NCBI RefSeq assembly: GCF_008386495.1
Contig: NZ_VTHJ01000024.1
Location: 1 to 64,000 of the forward strand
Source: Streptomyces tailanensis
GTDB lineage: Bacteria > Actinomycetota > Actinomycetes > Streptomycetales > Streptomycetaceae
Direction of reading: 5' to 3'
Length of the DNA: 64,000 nt
Below are positions 8,534 through 17,174 of this stretch, one piece after another. The number at the start of each line of letters is the position of its first letter. The first letter of the stretch is position 1. Made by a program: the position numbers and the translations under genes. The notes beneath the pieces are model-generated. The model saw only the letters and a program-made list of their open reading frames with translations. It had not been told where the DNA came from and did not search any database.

Positions 8534-9538
8534 CTAGTCGTTGCCGCCGAACGCCGCGTCGAAGGAGGCCGACGGCGGTTCGAAGTCGTACGCCTTGAGG
8601 CGGGTCAGGGCCTCGGGGGCGCCCTGCAGCCGGTCCATGCCGGCGTCCTCCCACTCGACGGAGATGGGACCCCGGTAGTCGATGGAGCGCAGCATGCGGA
8701 AGACGTCCTCCCAGGGGACGTCACCGTGCCCGGCGGACACGAAGTCCCAGCCGCGGCGCGGATCGCCCCAGGGCAGGTGCGAGCCGAGACGGCCGCCCCG
8801 GCCATCGAGCCGCTTGCGGGCCTCCTTGCAGTCGACGTGGTAGATCCGGTCGCGGAAGTCCCACAGGAAGCCGACCGGGTCGAGGTCCTGCCACACGAAG
8901 TGCGAAGGATCGAAGTTCAGGCCGAAGGCGGGCCGCCGGTCGACCGCCTCCAGGGCGCGCTGCGTCGTCCAGTAGTCGTACGCGATCTCGCTCGGATGGA
9001 CCTCGTGCGCGAACCGCACGCCCTGGGCGTCGAAGACGTCGAGGATCGGGTTCCAGCGCGTCGCGAAGTCCTCGTAGCCGTGCTCGATCATGGATTCGGG
9101 GGCGGGCGGGAACATGGCTACCAGATGCCAGATGGCGGAGCCGGTGAAGCCGATGACGGTGTCGACGCCGAAGGCGGCCGCGGCCCGTGCCGTGTCGGCC
9201 ATCTCGGCCGCGGCCCGCTGCCGTACGCCTTCGGGCTCGCCGTCGCCCCAGATACGGGCGGGAAGGATGGCGCGGTGGCGTTCGTCGATGATGGCGTCGC
9301 ACACCGCCTGGCCCACGAGGTGGTTGGAGACGGCCCAGCACTTCAGGCCGTACTTCTCCAGGAGTTGGTGGCGCGAGTCGAGATACGACGGGTCGGCGAG
9401 GGCCTTGTCGACCTCGAAGTGGTCGCCCCAGCAGGCGAGTTCGAGTCCGTCGTAGCCGAAGTCGCGGGCGAGTCGACAGACCTCTTCGAGGGACAGGTCG
9501 GCCCACTGGCCGGTGAAGAGAGTGAAGTTGCGCGGCAT
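8534..9538 (-). CDS. Cytoplasmic sugar phosphate isomerase/epimerase
   Basis: This 334-residue TIM barrel has no signal peptide. Motifs of the family are in order: GYDGLELACWGDHFEVD, the metal-ligand positions AHEVHPSEIAYD, FGLNFDPSHFVWQD, YHVDCKEA, and a final glutamate in ISVEWEDAGMDR. The E-D-H-E metal set of the xylose-isomerase-like superfamily can therefore be traced. It follows the Gfo/Idh dehydrogenase by 24 bases in the same transcription unit. That pairing is common in inositol and 3-keto-sugar catabolism, so it probably isomerises or epimerises the dehydrogenase product. The actual substrate is unknown. Confidence 0.9.
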   Translation of the reverse strand: MPRNFTLFTGQWADLSLEEVCRLARDFGYDGLELACWGDHFEVDKALADPSYLDSRHQLLEKYGLKCWAVSNHLVGQAVCDAIIDERHRAILPARIWGDGEPEGVRQRAAAEMADTARAAAAFGVDTVIGFTGSAIWHLVAMFPPAPESMIEHGYEDFATRWNPILDVFDAQGVRFAHEVHPSEIAYDYWTTQRALEAVDRRPAFGLNFDPSHFVWQDLDPVGFLWDFRDRIYHVDCKEARKRLDGRGGRLGSHLPWGDPRRGWDFVSAGHGDVPWEDVFRMLRSIDYRGPISVEWEDAGMDRLQGAPEALTRLKAYDFEPPSASFDAAFGGND

Positions 9539-9562
9539 TGCCGTGGCCTCCTCGGACCGGAG

Positions 9563-10888
9563 TCAGACCGCTGTCGGGGTATGGGTCGGGGTGTAGACGG
9601 AGTTCTTCTCGGCGCTCTCCTCCACCGCCGCGAGCACGCGCTGCACTTGGAGTCCGTCGGCGAAGGACGGCTCGGGCCGGGTTCCCTTCGCGATGGCCTG
9701 CACCAGGTCACGGGCCTGGTGGACGAAGGTGTGCTCGTAGCCGAGGCCGTGGCCCGGCGGCCACCAGGCGTCCAGGTAGGGGTGGTCGGGCTCGGTGACG
9801 AGGATGCGGCGGAAGCCGGCGCGGGCGCCGGGTTCGGTGTGGTCGTGGTAAGAGAGTTCGTTGAGCCGTTCCAGATCGAAGGCCAACGAACCGTGTTCGC
9901 CGTTGAGTTCGATGCGCAGTGCGTTCTTGCGGCCGGTGGCGAACCGGGTCGCCTCGAAGGAGGCGACGGCGCCGGAGGCGAACCGGCCGGTGAACAGGGC
10001 CGCGTCGTCGACGGTGACCGCGCCTCGGCCGGCCGTGCCCCCGGAGGACGCCAGACCGCTGGACGCCCCCGCGGGCAGGGGCCGCTCCCGTACGAAGGTC
10101 TCGGTCAGCGCCGACACCCCGACCACCGGCTCCCCTGCCAGATACTGCGCGAGGTCGACGATGTGCGCGCCGAGGTCGCCGAGCGCCCCCGACCCCGCCG
10201 ACTCCTTGCGCAGCCGCCAGGTCAGCGGAAACTCCGGGTCCACGAGCCAGTCCTGAAGGTACGTCACCCGTACGTGCCGCAGGGCGCCCAGCCGTCCCTC
10301 GGCGACCATACGGCGGGCGAGCGCGGTGGCGGGCACCCGGCGGTAGTTGAAGCCGACCATCGCCAACTGGCCGCGCCCGTACGCCCCTTCGGCCGCGGCC
10401 GTCATCGCCTCCGCCTCCTCTACGGTGTTGGCGAGCGGCTTCTCGCAGAGCACGTGCTTGCCCGCGGCGAGGGCGGCGAGGGCGATCTCGGCATGGCTGT
10501 CGCCGGGGGTGCAGATGTCGACGAGGTCGATGTCGTCCCTGGCGACCAGCTCCCGCCAGTCGGTCTCGGTCGCCGCCCAGCCGTGCCGGTCGGCCATGGC
10601 CCGCACCGCATCGCCGTCCCGCCCGCAGACCGCCGCGAGCACGGGGCTGAGCGGCAGTTCGAAGACACGGCCCGCGGTGCGCCAGCCCTGGGAGTGCGCG
10701 GCCCCCATGAAGGCGTACCCGACCATGCCGACCCGCAGCGGAGGCTTGTCCGGACCACCGGCGAGCCCGGCGCGCCAGGCATCGGCCACAGCCCCGGTCC
10801 CGGCGCCACCACCGGCCCCCCCGGCATCGGGTCCCGCGGCTGCTGACTCCTCCGCCTCGGCCTGGTCGGGCTGCTGCGGCTGTCCCAT
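9563..10888 (-). CDS. Gfo/Idh/MocA family NAD(P)-dependent sugar oxidoreductase
   Basis: This 441-residue protein opens with a Gly/Ala-rich 50-residue extension, then the Rossmann start LRVGMVGYAFMGAAHSQGW, DIDLVDICTPGDSHAEIALAA and the signature GKHVLCEKPLANT (EKP lysine). It carries the C-terminal substrate domain with GDLGAHIVDLAQYL and ends near YTPTHTPTAV. Family members oxidise or reduce sugar hydroxyls, typically at C2 or C3, using NAD(P). The ATG at 10888 is preceded by GAGGAG at good spacing, which supports including the extension. It lies between the ABC solute-binding protein and the isomerase, so it likely acts on the imported sugar. Confidence 0.92.
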   Translation of the reverse strand: MGQPQQPDQAEAEESAAAGPDAGGAGGGAGTGAVADAWRAGLAGGPDKPPLRVGMVGYAFMGAAHSQGWRTAGRVFELPLSPVLAAVCGRDGDAVRAMADRHGWAATETDWRELVARDDIDLVDICTPGDSHAEIALAALAAGKHVLCEKPLANTVEEAEAMTAAAEGAYGRGQLAMVGFNYRRVPATALARRMVAEGRLGALRHVRVTYLQDWLVDPEFPLTWRLRKESAGSGALGDLGAHIVDLAQYLAGEPVVGVSALTETFVRERPLPAGASSGLASSGGTAGRGAVTVDDAALFTGRFASGAVASFEATRFATGRKNALRIELNGEHGSLAFDLERLNELSYHDHTEPGARAGFRRILVTEPDHPYLDAWWPPGHGLGYEHTFVHQARDLVQAIAKGTRPEPSFADGLQVQRVLAAVEESAEKNSVYTPTHTPTAV

Positions 10889-10971
10889 GGGTGTGTCCTC
10901 CTCGTGGTCGCGGCGCGGTGGGGGGTGGGGCCTGCCTTGGTCGCGTGGGCGGGCCCGTCCGGCGGGACTCG

Positions 10972-12009
10972 TCACTTGAAGCCGGTGGGCATGTACTGGT
11001 CGACGTTGTCCTTGTCGACGACGGCCGAGTAGAGCGTGAGCGAGGCCGGGATCTCGAACTCGGCGAGGCCGCCGACGCCCTTGCCCTGGCCGAGGGCGCG
11101 GGCGAGGTCGATCGCGGAGGCGGCCATGGTCGGCGGGTAGAGGACGGTGGCCTTCAACACCCCGTCGTCCTGCTTGATGGCCTGGAAGGCGGACAGGGCG
11201 CCCGCGCCGCCGACCATCAGGAAGTCGTCGCGTCCCGCCTGCTCGATGGCGCGCAGGGCGCCGACGCCCTGGTCGTCGTCGTGGTTCCAGAGGGCGTCGA
11301 AGTCCGACTGGGCCTGGAGGAGTTGGGCCATCTTCGCCTGGCCCGACTCCACAGTGAACTCGGCCGCCTGCCGGGCCACCTTCTTGATGTTCGGGTAGTT
11401 CTTGAGCGCGTCGTCGAAGCCTTTGGTGCGCTGCTGGGTCAGCTCCAGGTTGTCGAGTCCGGCCAGCTCGATGACGCGGGCGTCGCCCTTGTCCTTGAGT
11501 TGCTCCCCGATGTAGTGCCCGGCGTTGAGGCCCATGCCGTAGTTGTCGCCGCCGATCCAACAGCGGTACGCCTGCGGTGAGTTGAAGATCCGGTCGAGGT
11601 TGACGACGGGGATGCCGGCGCGCATCGCCTTCAGGCCGACCTGCGTGAGCGCCTTGCCGTCGGCGGGCAGGACGACCAGGACGTCGACCTTCTTGTTGAT
11701 GAGGGTCTCGATCTGGCCGATCTGCTGGGCGGTGTCGTTGGATCCCTCGGTGATCTCCAGGGTGACGTCCTCGTACCGCTCCGCGCGGCTCTTGGCGTTC
11801 TCGTTGATCGCGTTGAGCCAGCCGTGGTCGGCCTGCGGTCCGGCGAAGCCGATGGTGACCGCCTTGCCGGGCTTGTCGTCGGCGGCCGACTGTTCGTTGG
11901 CGGCGGGATCGTCGCTGGACTCGTTGCTGGTGCAACCGGCGAGGAGGGCGCCGGCCGAGACGGCGGCGGTCCCGAAGAGCAGTCCTCTGCGGCTCGTGAG
12001 GTGTGCCAT
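10972..12009 (-). CDS. Sugar ABC transporter substrate-binding lipoprotein
   Basis: This 345-residue protein has a twin-arginine-like lipoprotein signal (TSRRGLLFG, lipobox LLAGC with Cys26). The fold is the ribose/galactose-binding type (periplasmic binding protein class I): VTIGFAGPQADHGWLNAINENAK, VDVLVVLPADGKAL, IPVVNLDRIF, YGMGLNAGHYIGEQL and FDALWNHDDDQGVGALRAIEQAG. It would deliver a monosaccharide-like ligand to the permease and ATPase encoded just upstream. Just before the ATG the DNA holds a short direct repeat (TGTCGGACG twice, then a partial third copy). Ligand identity is unknown. Confidence 0.93.
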   Translation of the reverse strand: MAHLTSRRGLLFGTAAVSAGALLAGCTSNESSDDPAANEQSAADDKPGKAVTIGFAGPQADHGWLNAINENAKSRAERYEDVTLEITEGSNDTAQQIGQIETLINKKVDVLVVLPADGKALTQVGLKAMRAGIPVVNLDRIFNSPQAYRCWIGGDNYGMGLNAGHYIGEQLKDKGDARVIELAGLDNLELTQQRTKGFDDALKNYPNIKKVARQAAEFTVESGQAKMAQLLQAQSDFDALWNHDDDQGVGALRAIEQAGRDDFLMVGGAGALSAFQAIKQDDGVLKATVLYPPTMAASAIDLARALGQGKGVGGLAEFEIPASLTLYSAVVDKDNVDQYMPTGFK

Positions 12010-12047
12010 GGCGTTGGGCCCTTCCCTTGTCGGACGTGTCGGACGTG

Positions 12048-13067
12048 TCAGGTCGTGCTCGCCGTACGTCGCTGGACCAGCACCGCGGCGACGATGATCG
12101 CGCCCTTGGCGATCTGCTGGACATCGCTCTGGAGGTTGTTGAGCGCGAAGATGTTGGTGATCGTGGTGAAGATCAGGACGCCTAGGACGGAGCCCGTAAT
12201 GGTGCCTCGGCCGCCGCTGAGCAGGGTTCCGCCGATGATCGCGGCGGCGATGGCGTCGAGTTCGTAGAGGTTGCCGTTGGTGTTCTGGCCCGACCCGGAC
12301 AGCACGATCAGCAGGAACGCGGCGATGCCGCAGCACAGCCCCGAGAGCAGGTACAGATACAGCCGCTGTCGGCGTACGTCGATACCCGCCAGCCGGGCCG
12401 CCTCCGCGTTGCCGCCGACGGCGACCGTGCGCCGGCCGAAGGTCGTACGGTTCAGCAGCAGCCAGCCAATGATCGTCACGACCGCGAAGACGAGGACGAG
12501 CGGCGGGATACCGAGGACGTACGCGTCGCGCTCGCCGAGGTCCAGGATGCCCTCGACGGTGACGACCTGCGTGCTGCCGTCGGTGATCTGGAGGGCGAGA
12601 CCGCGGGCCGAGGCGAGCATGGCGAGGGTGGCGATGAAGGGGACCATCCCGCCGTACGCGATGAGCAGTCCGTTCACCAGGCCGCACCCGACGCCGACGA
12701 TCACCGCGGTGAAGAGGATGCCGCCGAAGCCGTACTCCTGGGTGGCGACCGTCGTCGCCCAGACGGAGGCCAGCGCCACGATCGCGCCGACCGACAGGTC
12801 GATGCCGCCGGAGGTGATGACGAAGGTCATGCCGACGGTGACGACACCGATCACCGAGGCCTGGGTGAGGACGAGTTGGAGGTTGCGGGTGTCGAGGAAC
12901 TCGTCCGGCTTGGTGATGCCGCCGATGACGATCAGCGCGGCGAGGACACCGAGGAGCGAGAGGGTGCGGACGTCGGCGCGGAACACGAGTGCGCGCCAGG
13001 CGGGCGGTTCGCTGACCGGTGTCACCTTGTCGGGGCCGCCCCGGGGCGGGGACACGGGCTGGGTCAT
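12048..13067 (-). CDS. Ribose-type sugar ABC transporter permease
   Basis: This 339-residue integral membrane protein of the RbsC/AraH family has about nine or ten hydrophobic helices. The conserved TSGGIDLSVGAIVAL segment, NGLLIAYGGMVPFIATLAMLASARGLAL, the cytoplasmic coupling loop around FGRRTVAVGGNAEAARLAGI and the late IIGGTLLSGGRGTITGSVLG are all present. Its ATG overlaps the end of the ATPase gene by 4 bases (ATGA), so the two are translationally coupled. The binding protein follows 38 bases later. Confidence 0.93.
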   Translation of the reverse strand: MTQPVSPPRGGPDKVTPVSEPPAWRALVFRADVRTLSLLGVLAALIVIGGITKPDEFLDTRNLQLVLTQASVIGVVTVGMTFVITSGGIDLSVGAIVALASVWATTVATQEYGFGGILFTAVIVGVGCGLVNGLLIAYGGMVPFIATLAMLASARGLALQITDGSTQVVTVEGILDLGERDAYVLGIPPLVLVFAVVTIIGWLLLNRTTFGRRTVAVGGNAEAARLAGIDVRRQRLYLYLLSGLCCGIAAFLLIVLSGSGQNTNGNLYELDAIAAAIIGGTLLSGGRGTITGSVLGVLIFTTITNIFALNNLQSDVQQIAKGAIIVAAVLVQRRTASTT

Positions 13068-14611
13068 GACGCCGGGCTCCCTTCTGTGGCCACGGGGCTT
13101 CCTTCCATCACGAGGTCGAGTACGCGGTGTTCGTCGAGTTCACGGGCGGGCGCGGTGTGGACGACGCGGCCCTCGCGCAGTACGAGCACCCGGTCGGCGA
13201 GGCCGAGGACCTCGGGCACCTCGCTGGAGACCAGCAGCACGGCGAGCCCCTCGTCGGCGAGGCGGCGCACGACGGCGTACAGCTCGGCGCGGGCGCCCAC
13301 GTCGACGCCCCGGGTCGGCTCGTCCAGCAGCAGCACCTTGCAGCCGCGCAGCAGCCAGCGGGCGAGGACGGCTTTCTGCTGGTTGCCGCCGGAGAGGGTG
13401 CGCACCGGCACGGAGGTGTTGTCCGGGCGCAGTGACAGCTCCCGGGTCGCGGCCCGCGCGGCCCGGTGCTCGGCGCCCCGGTCGATCCAGCCTCCGCGCG
13501 AGAAGCGGGACATGGACGACACGGAGACGTTCCTGGTGACGGACTCCAGCATCAGCAGCGCCTGCGCCTTGCGCTCCTCAGGGGCGAGTCCGAGTCCGGC
13601 CCGTACGGCGGCCCGTACGCTGCCCGTCCTCAACTGCCGGCCGTCCACGATCACTTGACCGGCGGTGGGCTTGCGGGCGCCGTAGATCGTCTCCAGGATC
13701 TCGGACCGCCCGGAGCCGACGAGCCCGGCGAGGCCGACGATCTCGCCGGGCCGCACGTCCAGATCGAAGGGTTCGAACTCCCCCTCCCGTGCCAGCCCTC
13801 GCACCTCCAGTACGGGCGGGGCACCGGCCGGTGAAACGGGCGACGGCGGCCGGTCCGGGAAGACGTACTCGACGTTCCGGCCCGTCATCAGCGCCACGAC
13901 CTCGCGCGTCGGCGTCGACTTCGCGGGCAGCCCGCCCGCCACGGCCCGCCCGTCCTTCAGTACGGTCACCCGGTCACCGATCCGCCGGATCTCCTCCAGG
14001 CGGTGCGAGATGTAGACGACGGCGACCCCGTCCGCCGTCAGGTCTCCGACGATCCTGAACAGGTTGTCGACCTCGTCCGGGTCGAGCGCGGCCGACGGCT
14101 CGTCCATGACGATGAGCCGTACGTCGTGGGAGAGCGCCCGGGCCATCGACACGATCTGCTGCTGGGCGGCGGACAACTCGCCCACCAGCCGGGCCGGATC
14201 GATCTCCGGGTGCCCGAGTCGCTTGAGCAGGGCGGCCGTCGACGCCCGCGCCGCCTTGCCTCGTACGACGAAACCGGCGGCCGTGGGTTCATGCCCGAGG
14301 TGGACGTTCTCGGCCACCGACAGGCCCTCCACCAGGTCGAGTTCCTGGTAGATGGTGGCGATGCCGAGGCGCATGGCGGCGATGGGTGAGCGGAGGACAA
14401 CCGTTTCCCCGCGCCAGGTGATGGTGCCGCCGTCGGGCTGGTGGGCGCCGGAGAGGACCTTGATGAGCGTCGACTTGCCTGCGCCGTTCTGGCCGAGCAG
14501 ACAGTGGACCTCTCCGGCCTGGACGTCGAGGTCGACGCCGTCGAGGGCCCGGACGCCGGGGAACGACTTGGTGATGCCGGACATGGTGAGCAGCGGTGGT
14601 TCTGGTGCCAT
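13064..14611 (-). CDS. Ribose-type sugar ABC transporter ATP-binding protein (two ATPase domains)
   Basis: This 515-residue protein has the tandem nucleotide-binding layout of RbsA. Domain 1 has Walker A GQNGAGKST at residues 40-48, signature LSAAQQQ, Walker B IVMDEPSAALD and an H-loop region VVYISHRLEEI. Domain 2 has the degenerate Walker A GLVGSGRSE, signature LSGGNQQKAVLARWL and LLDEPTRGVDVGA. It is the first structural gene after the ROK regulator, with 120 bases between them that should carry the operon promoter. Sugar specificity is set by the binding protein and cannot be read here. Confidence 0.94.
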   Translation of the reverse strand: MAPEPPLLTMSGITKSFPGVRALDGVDLDVQAGEVHCLLGQNGAGKSTLIKVLSGAHQPDGGTITWRGETVVLRSPIAAMRLGIATIYQELDLVEGLSVAENVHLGHEPTAAGFVVRGKAARASTAALLKRLGHPEIDPARLVGELSAAQQQIVSMARALSHDVRLIVMDEPSAALDPDEVDNLFRIVGDLTADGVAVVYISHRLEEIRRIGDRVTVLKDGRAVAGGLPAKSTPTREVVALMTGRNVEYVFPDRPPSPVSPAGAPPVLEVRGLAREGEFEPFDLDVRPGEIVGLAGLVGSGRSEILETIYGARKPTAGQVIVDGRQLRTGSVRAAVRAGLGLAPEERKAQALLMLESVTRNVSVSSMSRFSRGGWIDRGAEHRAARAATRELSLRPDNTSVPVRTLSGGNQQKAVLARWLLRGCKVLLLDEPTRGVDVGARAELYAVVRRLADEGLAVLLVSSEVPEVLGLADRVLVLREGRVVHTAPARELDEHRVLDLVMEGSPVATEGSPAS

Positions 14612-14731
14612 GAGTTCCCCTTGGCGGGCGTGCGGGCCGGTTTCAGGGCGATGCGCGTGCGTGGGCAGGCGGGTTCAGGGCAGGGCGGTGCAGAACGGGT
14701 TGCCGTGCTGGTGTTCGTACGAACGGAGTGG

Positions 14732-15922
14732 TTACGCGGGTGAGAACAGGTGGTCGCTGATGAGGCGGGCCGCGCCGATGACTCCGGCGGTGGGGCCCAA
14801 CTCGCCGAGGACGATGGGGAGGTTGCCGGTCGCGAGGGGCAGTGACTGGCGGTAGACCTGGGTGCGGATGGCGGCGAGCAGGGTGTGGCCGAGGCCGGTC
14901 ACCCCGCCGCCGATCACCACCAGGCCGGGGTTGAAGAAGCTGACGAGTCCGGCGATGACCTGGCCGGTGCGGTTACCGCCCTCGCGGATCAGATCGAGGG
15001 CGGTGGCGTCACCGGCGGCGGCCGCGGCGGCGACGTCGATGGCGGTGAGGGTGCCGCCCGTCTCCAGACGGGACGCGAGTTCCGCCGAGAGGCCCTGCTG
15101 GGCGGCCTCCTTGGCGTCGCGGGCGAGGGCGGCCCCGCTGAAGTGGGCCTCCAGGCAGCCCCGGTTGCCGCAGGCGCAGGGGCGGCCGTCCGGTACGGCG
15201 AGGATGTGCCCGATGTCGCCGGCGCTGCCCGTCACCCCGCGGTGGACCTCGCCGCCGACGACGATGCCACAGCCGATGCCGGTGCCGATCTTGACGCAGA
15301 GGAAGTCGCCCACGGAACGGGCCACGCCCGCGTGCTGCTCCCCCATCGCCATCAGGTTCACGTCGTTGTCGACCATGACGGGGCAGCCGAGTTCCTGGCT
15401 GAGCGCCTCGCGCACCGGGAACCCGTCCCAGCCCGGCATGATCGGCGGGGCCACCGGGACGCCCTCGGGGAAGCGGACCGGTCCGGGGACGCCGATACCG
15501 GCGCCGTCGAACCCCTCCGCGAGTCCGGAGGCCTTCAACTTGGCGGCCATGGACAGGACTTGCTCGAAGACGGCGACCGGGCCGTCCCGTACGTCCATGG
15601 GCTGGTTGATGTGGCCGAGGATCTCCAACTCCGCGTTGGTGACGGCGACATCGATCGAGGTCGCGCCGATGTCGACGCCGAGGAAGCGGAGCGCGGGGGC
15701 GAGCCGGATGTTGTGCGAGCGGCGGCCGCCCCGGGAGGCGGCGAGGCCGTCGGCCACGACAAGGCCCGTCTCCAGGAGGCGGTCCACCTCCACGGCCAGC
15801 TTCGACCGGGAAAGATCGACCCGATCACCCAGTTGGGCGCGGGAGTTGGGGCCGCCGTCGCGCAGCAGGCGCAGCAGGCGGGCCTGATGCGCGTTCGCGG
15901 GTCGAGCCGTCATACGTCTCAC
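14732..15922 (-). CDS. ROK family transcriptional regulator
   Basis: This 396-residue protein has an N-terminal winged helix-turn-helix (NSRAQLGDRVDLSRSKLAVEVDRLLETGLV, residues about 26-57). A sugar-kinase-like ROK domain follows, with GVDIGATSIDVAV, the zinc-binding CACGNRGCLEAHFSG and VIGGGVTGLGHTL. It most likely represses the adjacent sugar importer and dehydrogenase genes until the sugar is present. I chose the GTG at 15922 because GGAGG sits five bases ahead of it; an ATG at 15913 is the alternative and would remove three residues. A candidate operator lies upstream at 16023-16055. Confidence 0.92.
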   Translation of the reverse strand: MRRMTARPANAHQARLLRLLRDGGPNSRAQLGDRVDLSRSKLAVEVDRLLETGLVVADGLAASRGGRRSHNIRLAPALRFLGVDIGATSIDVAVTNAELEILGHINQPMDVRDGPVAVFEQVLSMAAKLKASGLAEGFDGAGIGVPGPVRFPEGVPVAPPIMPGWDGFPVREALSQELGCPVMVDNDVNLMAMGEQHAGVARSVGDFLCVKIGTGIGCGIVVGGEVHRGVTGSAGDIGHILAVPDGRPCACGNRGCLEAHFSGAALARDAKEAAQQGLSAELASRLETGGTLTAIDVAAAAAAGDATALDLIREGGNRTGQVIAGLVSFFNPGLVVIGGGVTGLGHTLLAAIRTQVYRQSLPLATGNLPIVLGELGPTAGVIGAARLISDHLFSPA

Positions 15923-16022
15923 GAGCCCCTCCCCGCCTCAACCGGCCTGCGTCCGTTGGGTTCCGGCCACCTCTGTGTGGCTTGCTTTCGCAGGGAACGT
16001 AGCAGCGGTCGCTGCGGCTGGG

Positions 16023-16055
16023 AAGAAGTTGCGCGGAGATTGGGCCCAACTTTCT
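16023..16055. promoter_or_regulatory. Candidate ROK operator (AAGAAGTTG/CAACTTTCT dyad)
   Basis: The half-sites AAGAAGTTG (16023-16031) and CAACTTTCT (16047-16055) form an imperfect dyad. A perfect TTGGGCCCAA palindrome (16040-16049) overlaps the right arm. They lie about 100-130 bases ahead of the ROK start, in the otherwise empty stretch before the maleylacetate reductase stop. Autoregulation is inferred. Confidence 0.4.
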
Positions 16056-16100
16056 CCACTCACAGGACAAAGAGTGACGCCGATACCGTGTGAACGCGGG

Positions 16101-17174
16101 TCACGAGGTCGGCGGTTCGCCGGCCCAGGCGCGGCTCAGGAGGTGGGTGAGGCCGTCCGCGGTGACCTGCCGTGGGTTGGCATAGGGGTGGGCCAGCGTC
16201 TGTTCGACGATCTGGCTGATGGCGTCCTTCTCCATGCCGAGTTCACGCAGCGATCCGGGGGCGCCCAGGCTCCGGGCGAGCTCCCACAAGGCCGAGGCCG
16301 GATCTGCGACCCCGCCCAATGCCCGTCGGAGTGCGGCGGCCGCTTCGGGGGCAGCGGGCTGGTTGTACGCGAGGGCGTGCGGCAGGACGACGGAGTGTGT
16401 CTCGGCGTGTGGCAGGTCGAGCGTGCCGCCGAGGGCGTGACACAGCTTGTGGTGCAGGGACATCGTGGTGGCACCGAGACAGGCCCCGCACAGCCACGCC
16501 CCGTACTGGGCGTCGGCCCGGGCCGGGAGGTCCTTGCCGTCCTGGACCACCGCGGGGAGGGCGGCGGCGAGCGAGCGCACTCCTTCCTCGGCCATGAGGC
16601 TGATGATCGGCGAGGCGTCCGGGGCATAGAGGGCCTCGACGGCGTGCGCGATCGCGTTCATGCCACTGGGCGCGGAGACAGCCGCCGGAAGGCTCAGCGT
16701 GAGTTCGGGGTCGTAGAGCACGCTGACGGGCAGGACTCGGGGATCCTTGCCGGTGCGCTTGCGACCGTGCTCGGTCAGCCCCCACACAGAGGTCATCTCC
16801 GAACCGGCGTATGTCGTGGGTACGGCGATGATCTTCAGACCGTGTTCCAGGGCGATGGCCTTGCCGAGCCCGATCGCCGAGCCGCCGCCGACCGCGACGC
16901 AGCCGTCGGCCCCCAGCTCCGCCACCCGGTCACGGGCTGCGGCGGCGGACTCGACCGGAACATGCATACGGGCGTGCGGATGGACTCCCACGGCACGGTC
17001 GCCGATCAGCTCGGCCACGGCCTCGCCGAGTGCCTGCTGGGGCGGGGAACACAGGACGAGGACGCGCCCCAGCCCGGCCCTGTCGATCTCGTCGGCCAGT
17101 CGGTTGAGCATGCCGGGTCCCATCACCACGCGCATGGGCAGCGACTGGTAGGTGAAGGTTCGTGCCTGGCTCAC
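16101..17174 (-). CDS. Maleylacetate reductase (iron-type alcohol dehydrogenase family)
   Basis: This 357-residue protein of the iron-containing alcohol dehydrogenase fold is of the maleylacetate reductase type. It has FTYQSLPMRVVMGPG at the start, nucleotide-binding VAVGGGSAIGLGKAIAL, VPTTYAGSEMTSVWG, SGMNAIAHAVEALYAPDASP and LHHKLCHALGGTLDLPHAETHSVVLPHALAYN. It would reduce maleylacetate to 3-oxoadipate with NAD(P)H, the step after hydroxyquinol ring opening. Its GTG start overlaps the dioxygenase stop (GTGA), which fixes both the start and the functional link. Confidence 0.92.
   Translation of the reverse strand: MSQARTFTYQSLPMRVVMGPGMLNRLADEIDRAGLGRVLVLCSPPQQALGEAVAELIGDRAVGVHPHARMHVPVESAAAARDRVAELGADGCVAVGGGSAIGLGKAIALEHGLKIIAVPTTYAGSEMTSVWGLTEHGRKRTGKDPRVLPVSVLYDPELTLSLPAAVSAPSGMNAIAHAVEALYAPDASPIISLMAEEGVRSLAAALPAVVQDGKDLPARADAQYGAWLCGACLGATTMSLHHKLCHALGGTLDLPHAETHSVVLPHALAYNQPAAPEAAAALRRALGGVADPASALWELARSLGAPGSLRELGMEKDAISQIVEQTLAHPYANPRQVTADGLTHLLSRAWAGEPPTS

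Noticed and set aside
4061..10846. An uninterrupted open frame of about 2260 codons on the plus strand, antisense to the sugar genes
   Set aside because: It is a by-product of strong third-position GC bias in the minus-strand genes. The translation is low-complexity Arg/Val/Gly/Asp, with no domains, and the minus-strand genes are well supported.
12010..12047. TGTCGGACG direct repeat upstream of the sugar-binding protein gene as an operator
   Set aside because: It is a short 10-base slippage-like repeat in the gap between permease and binding protein genes of one operon, with no dyad symmetry; no regulatory role can be supported.
9563..12124. A single large minus-strand open frame covering the Gfo/Idh gene and antiframe sequence upstream
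   Set aside because: Only the part from ATG 10888 shows a real protein; the upstream part is out of frame with the substrate-binding protein gene.
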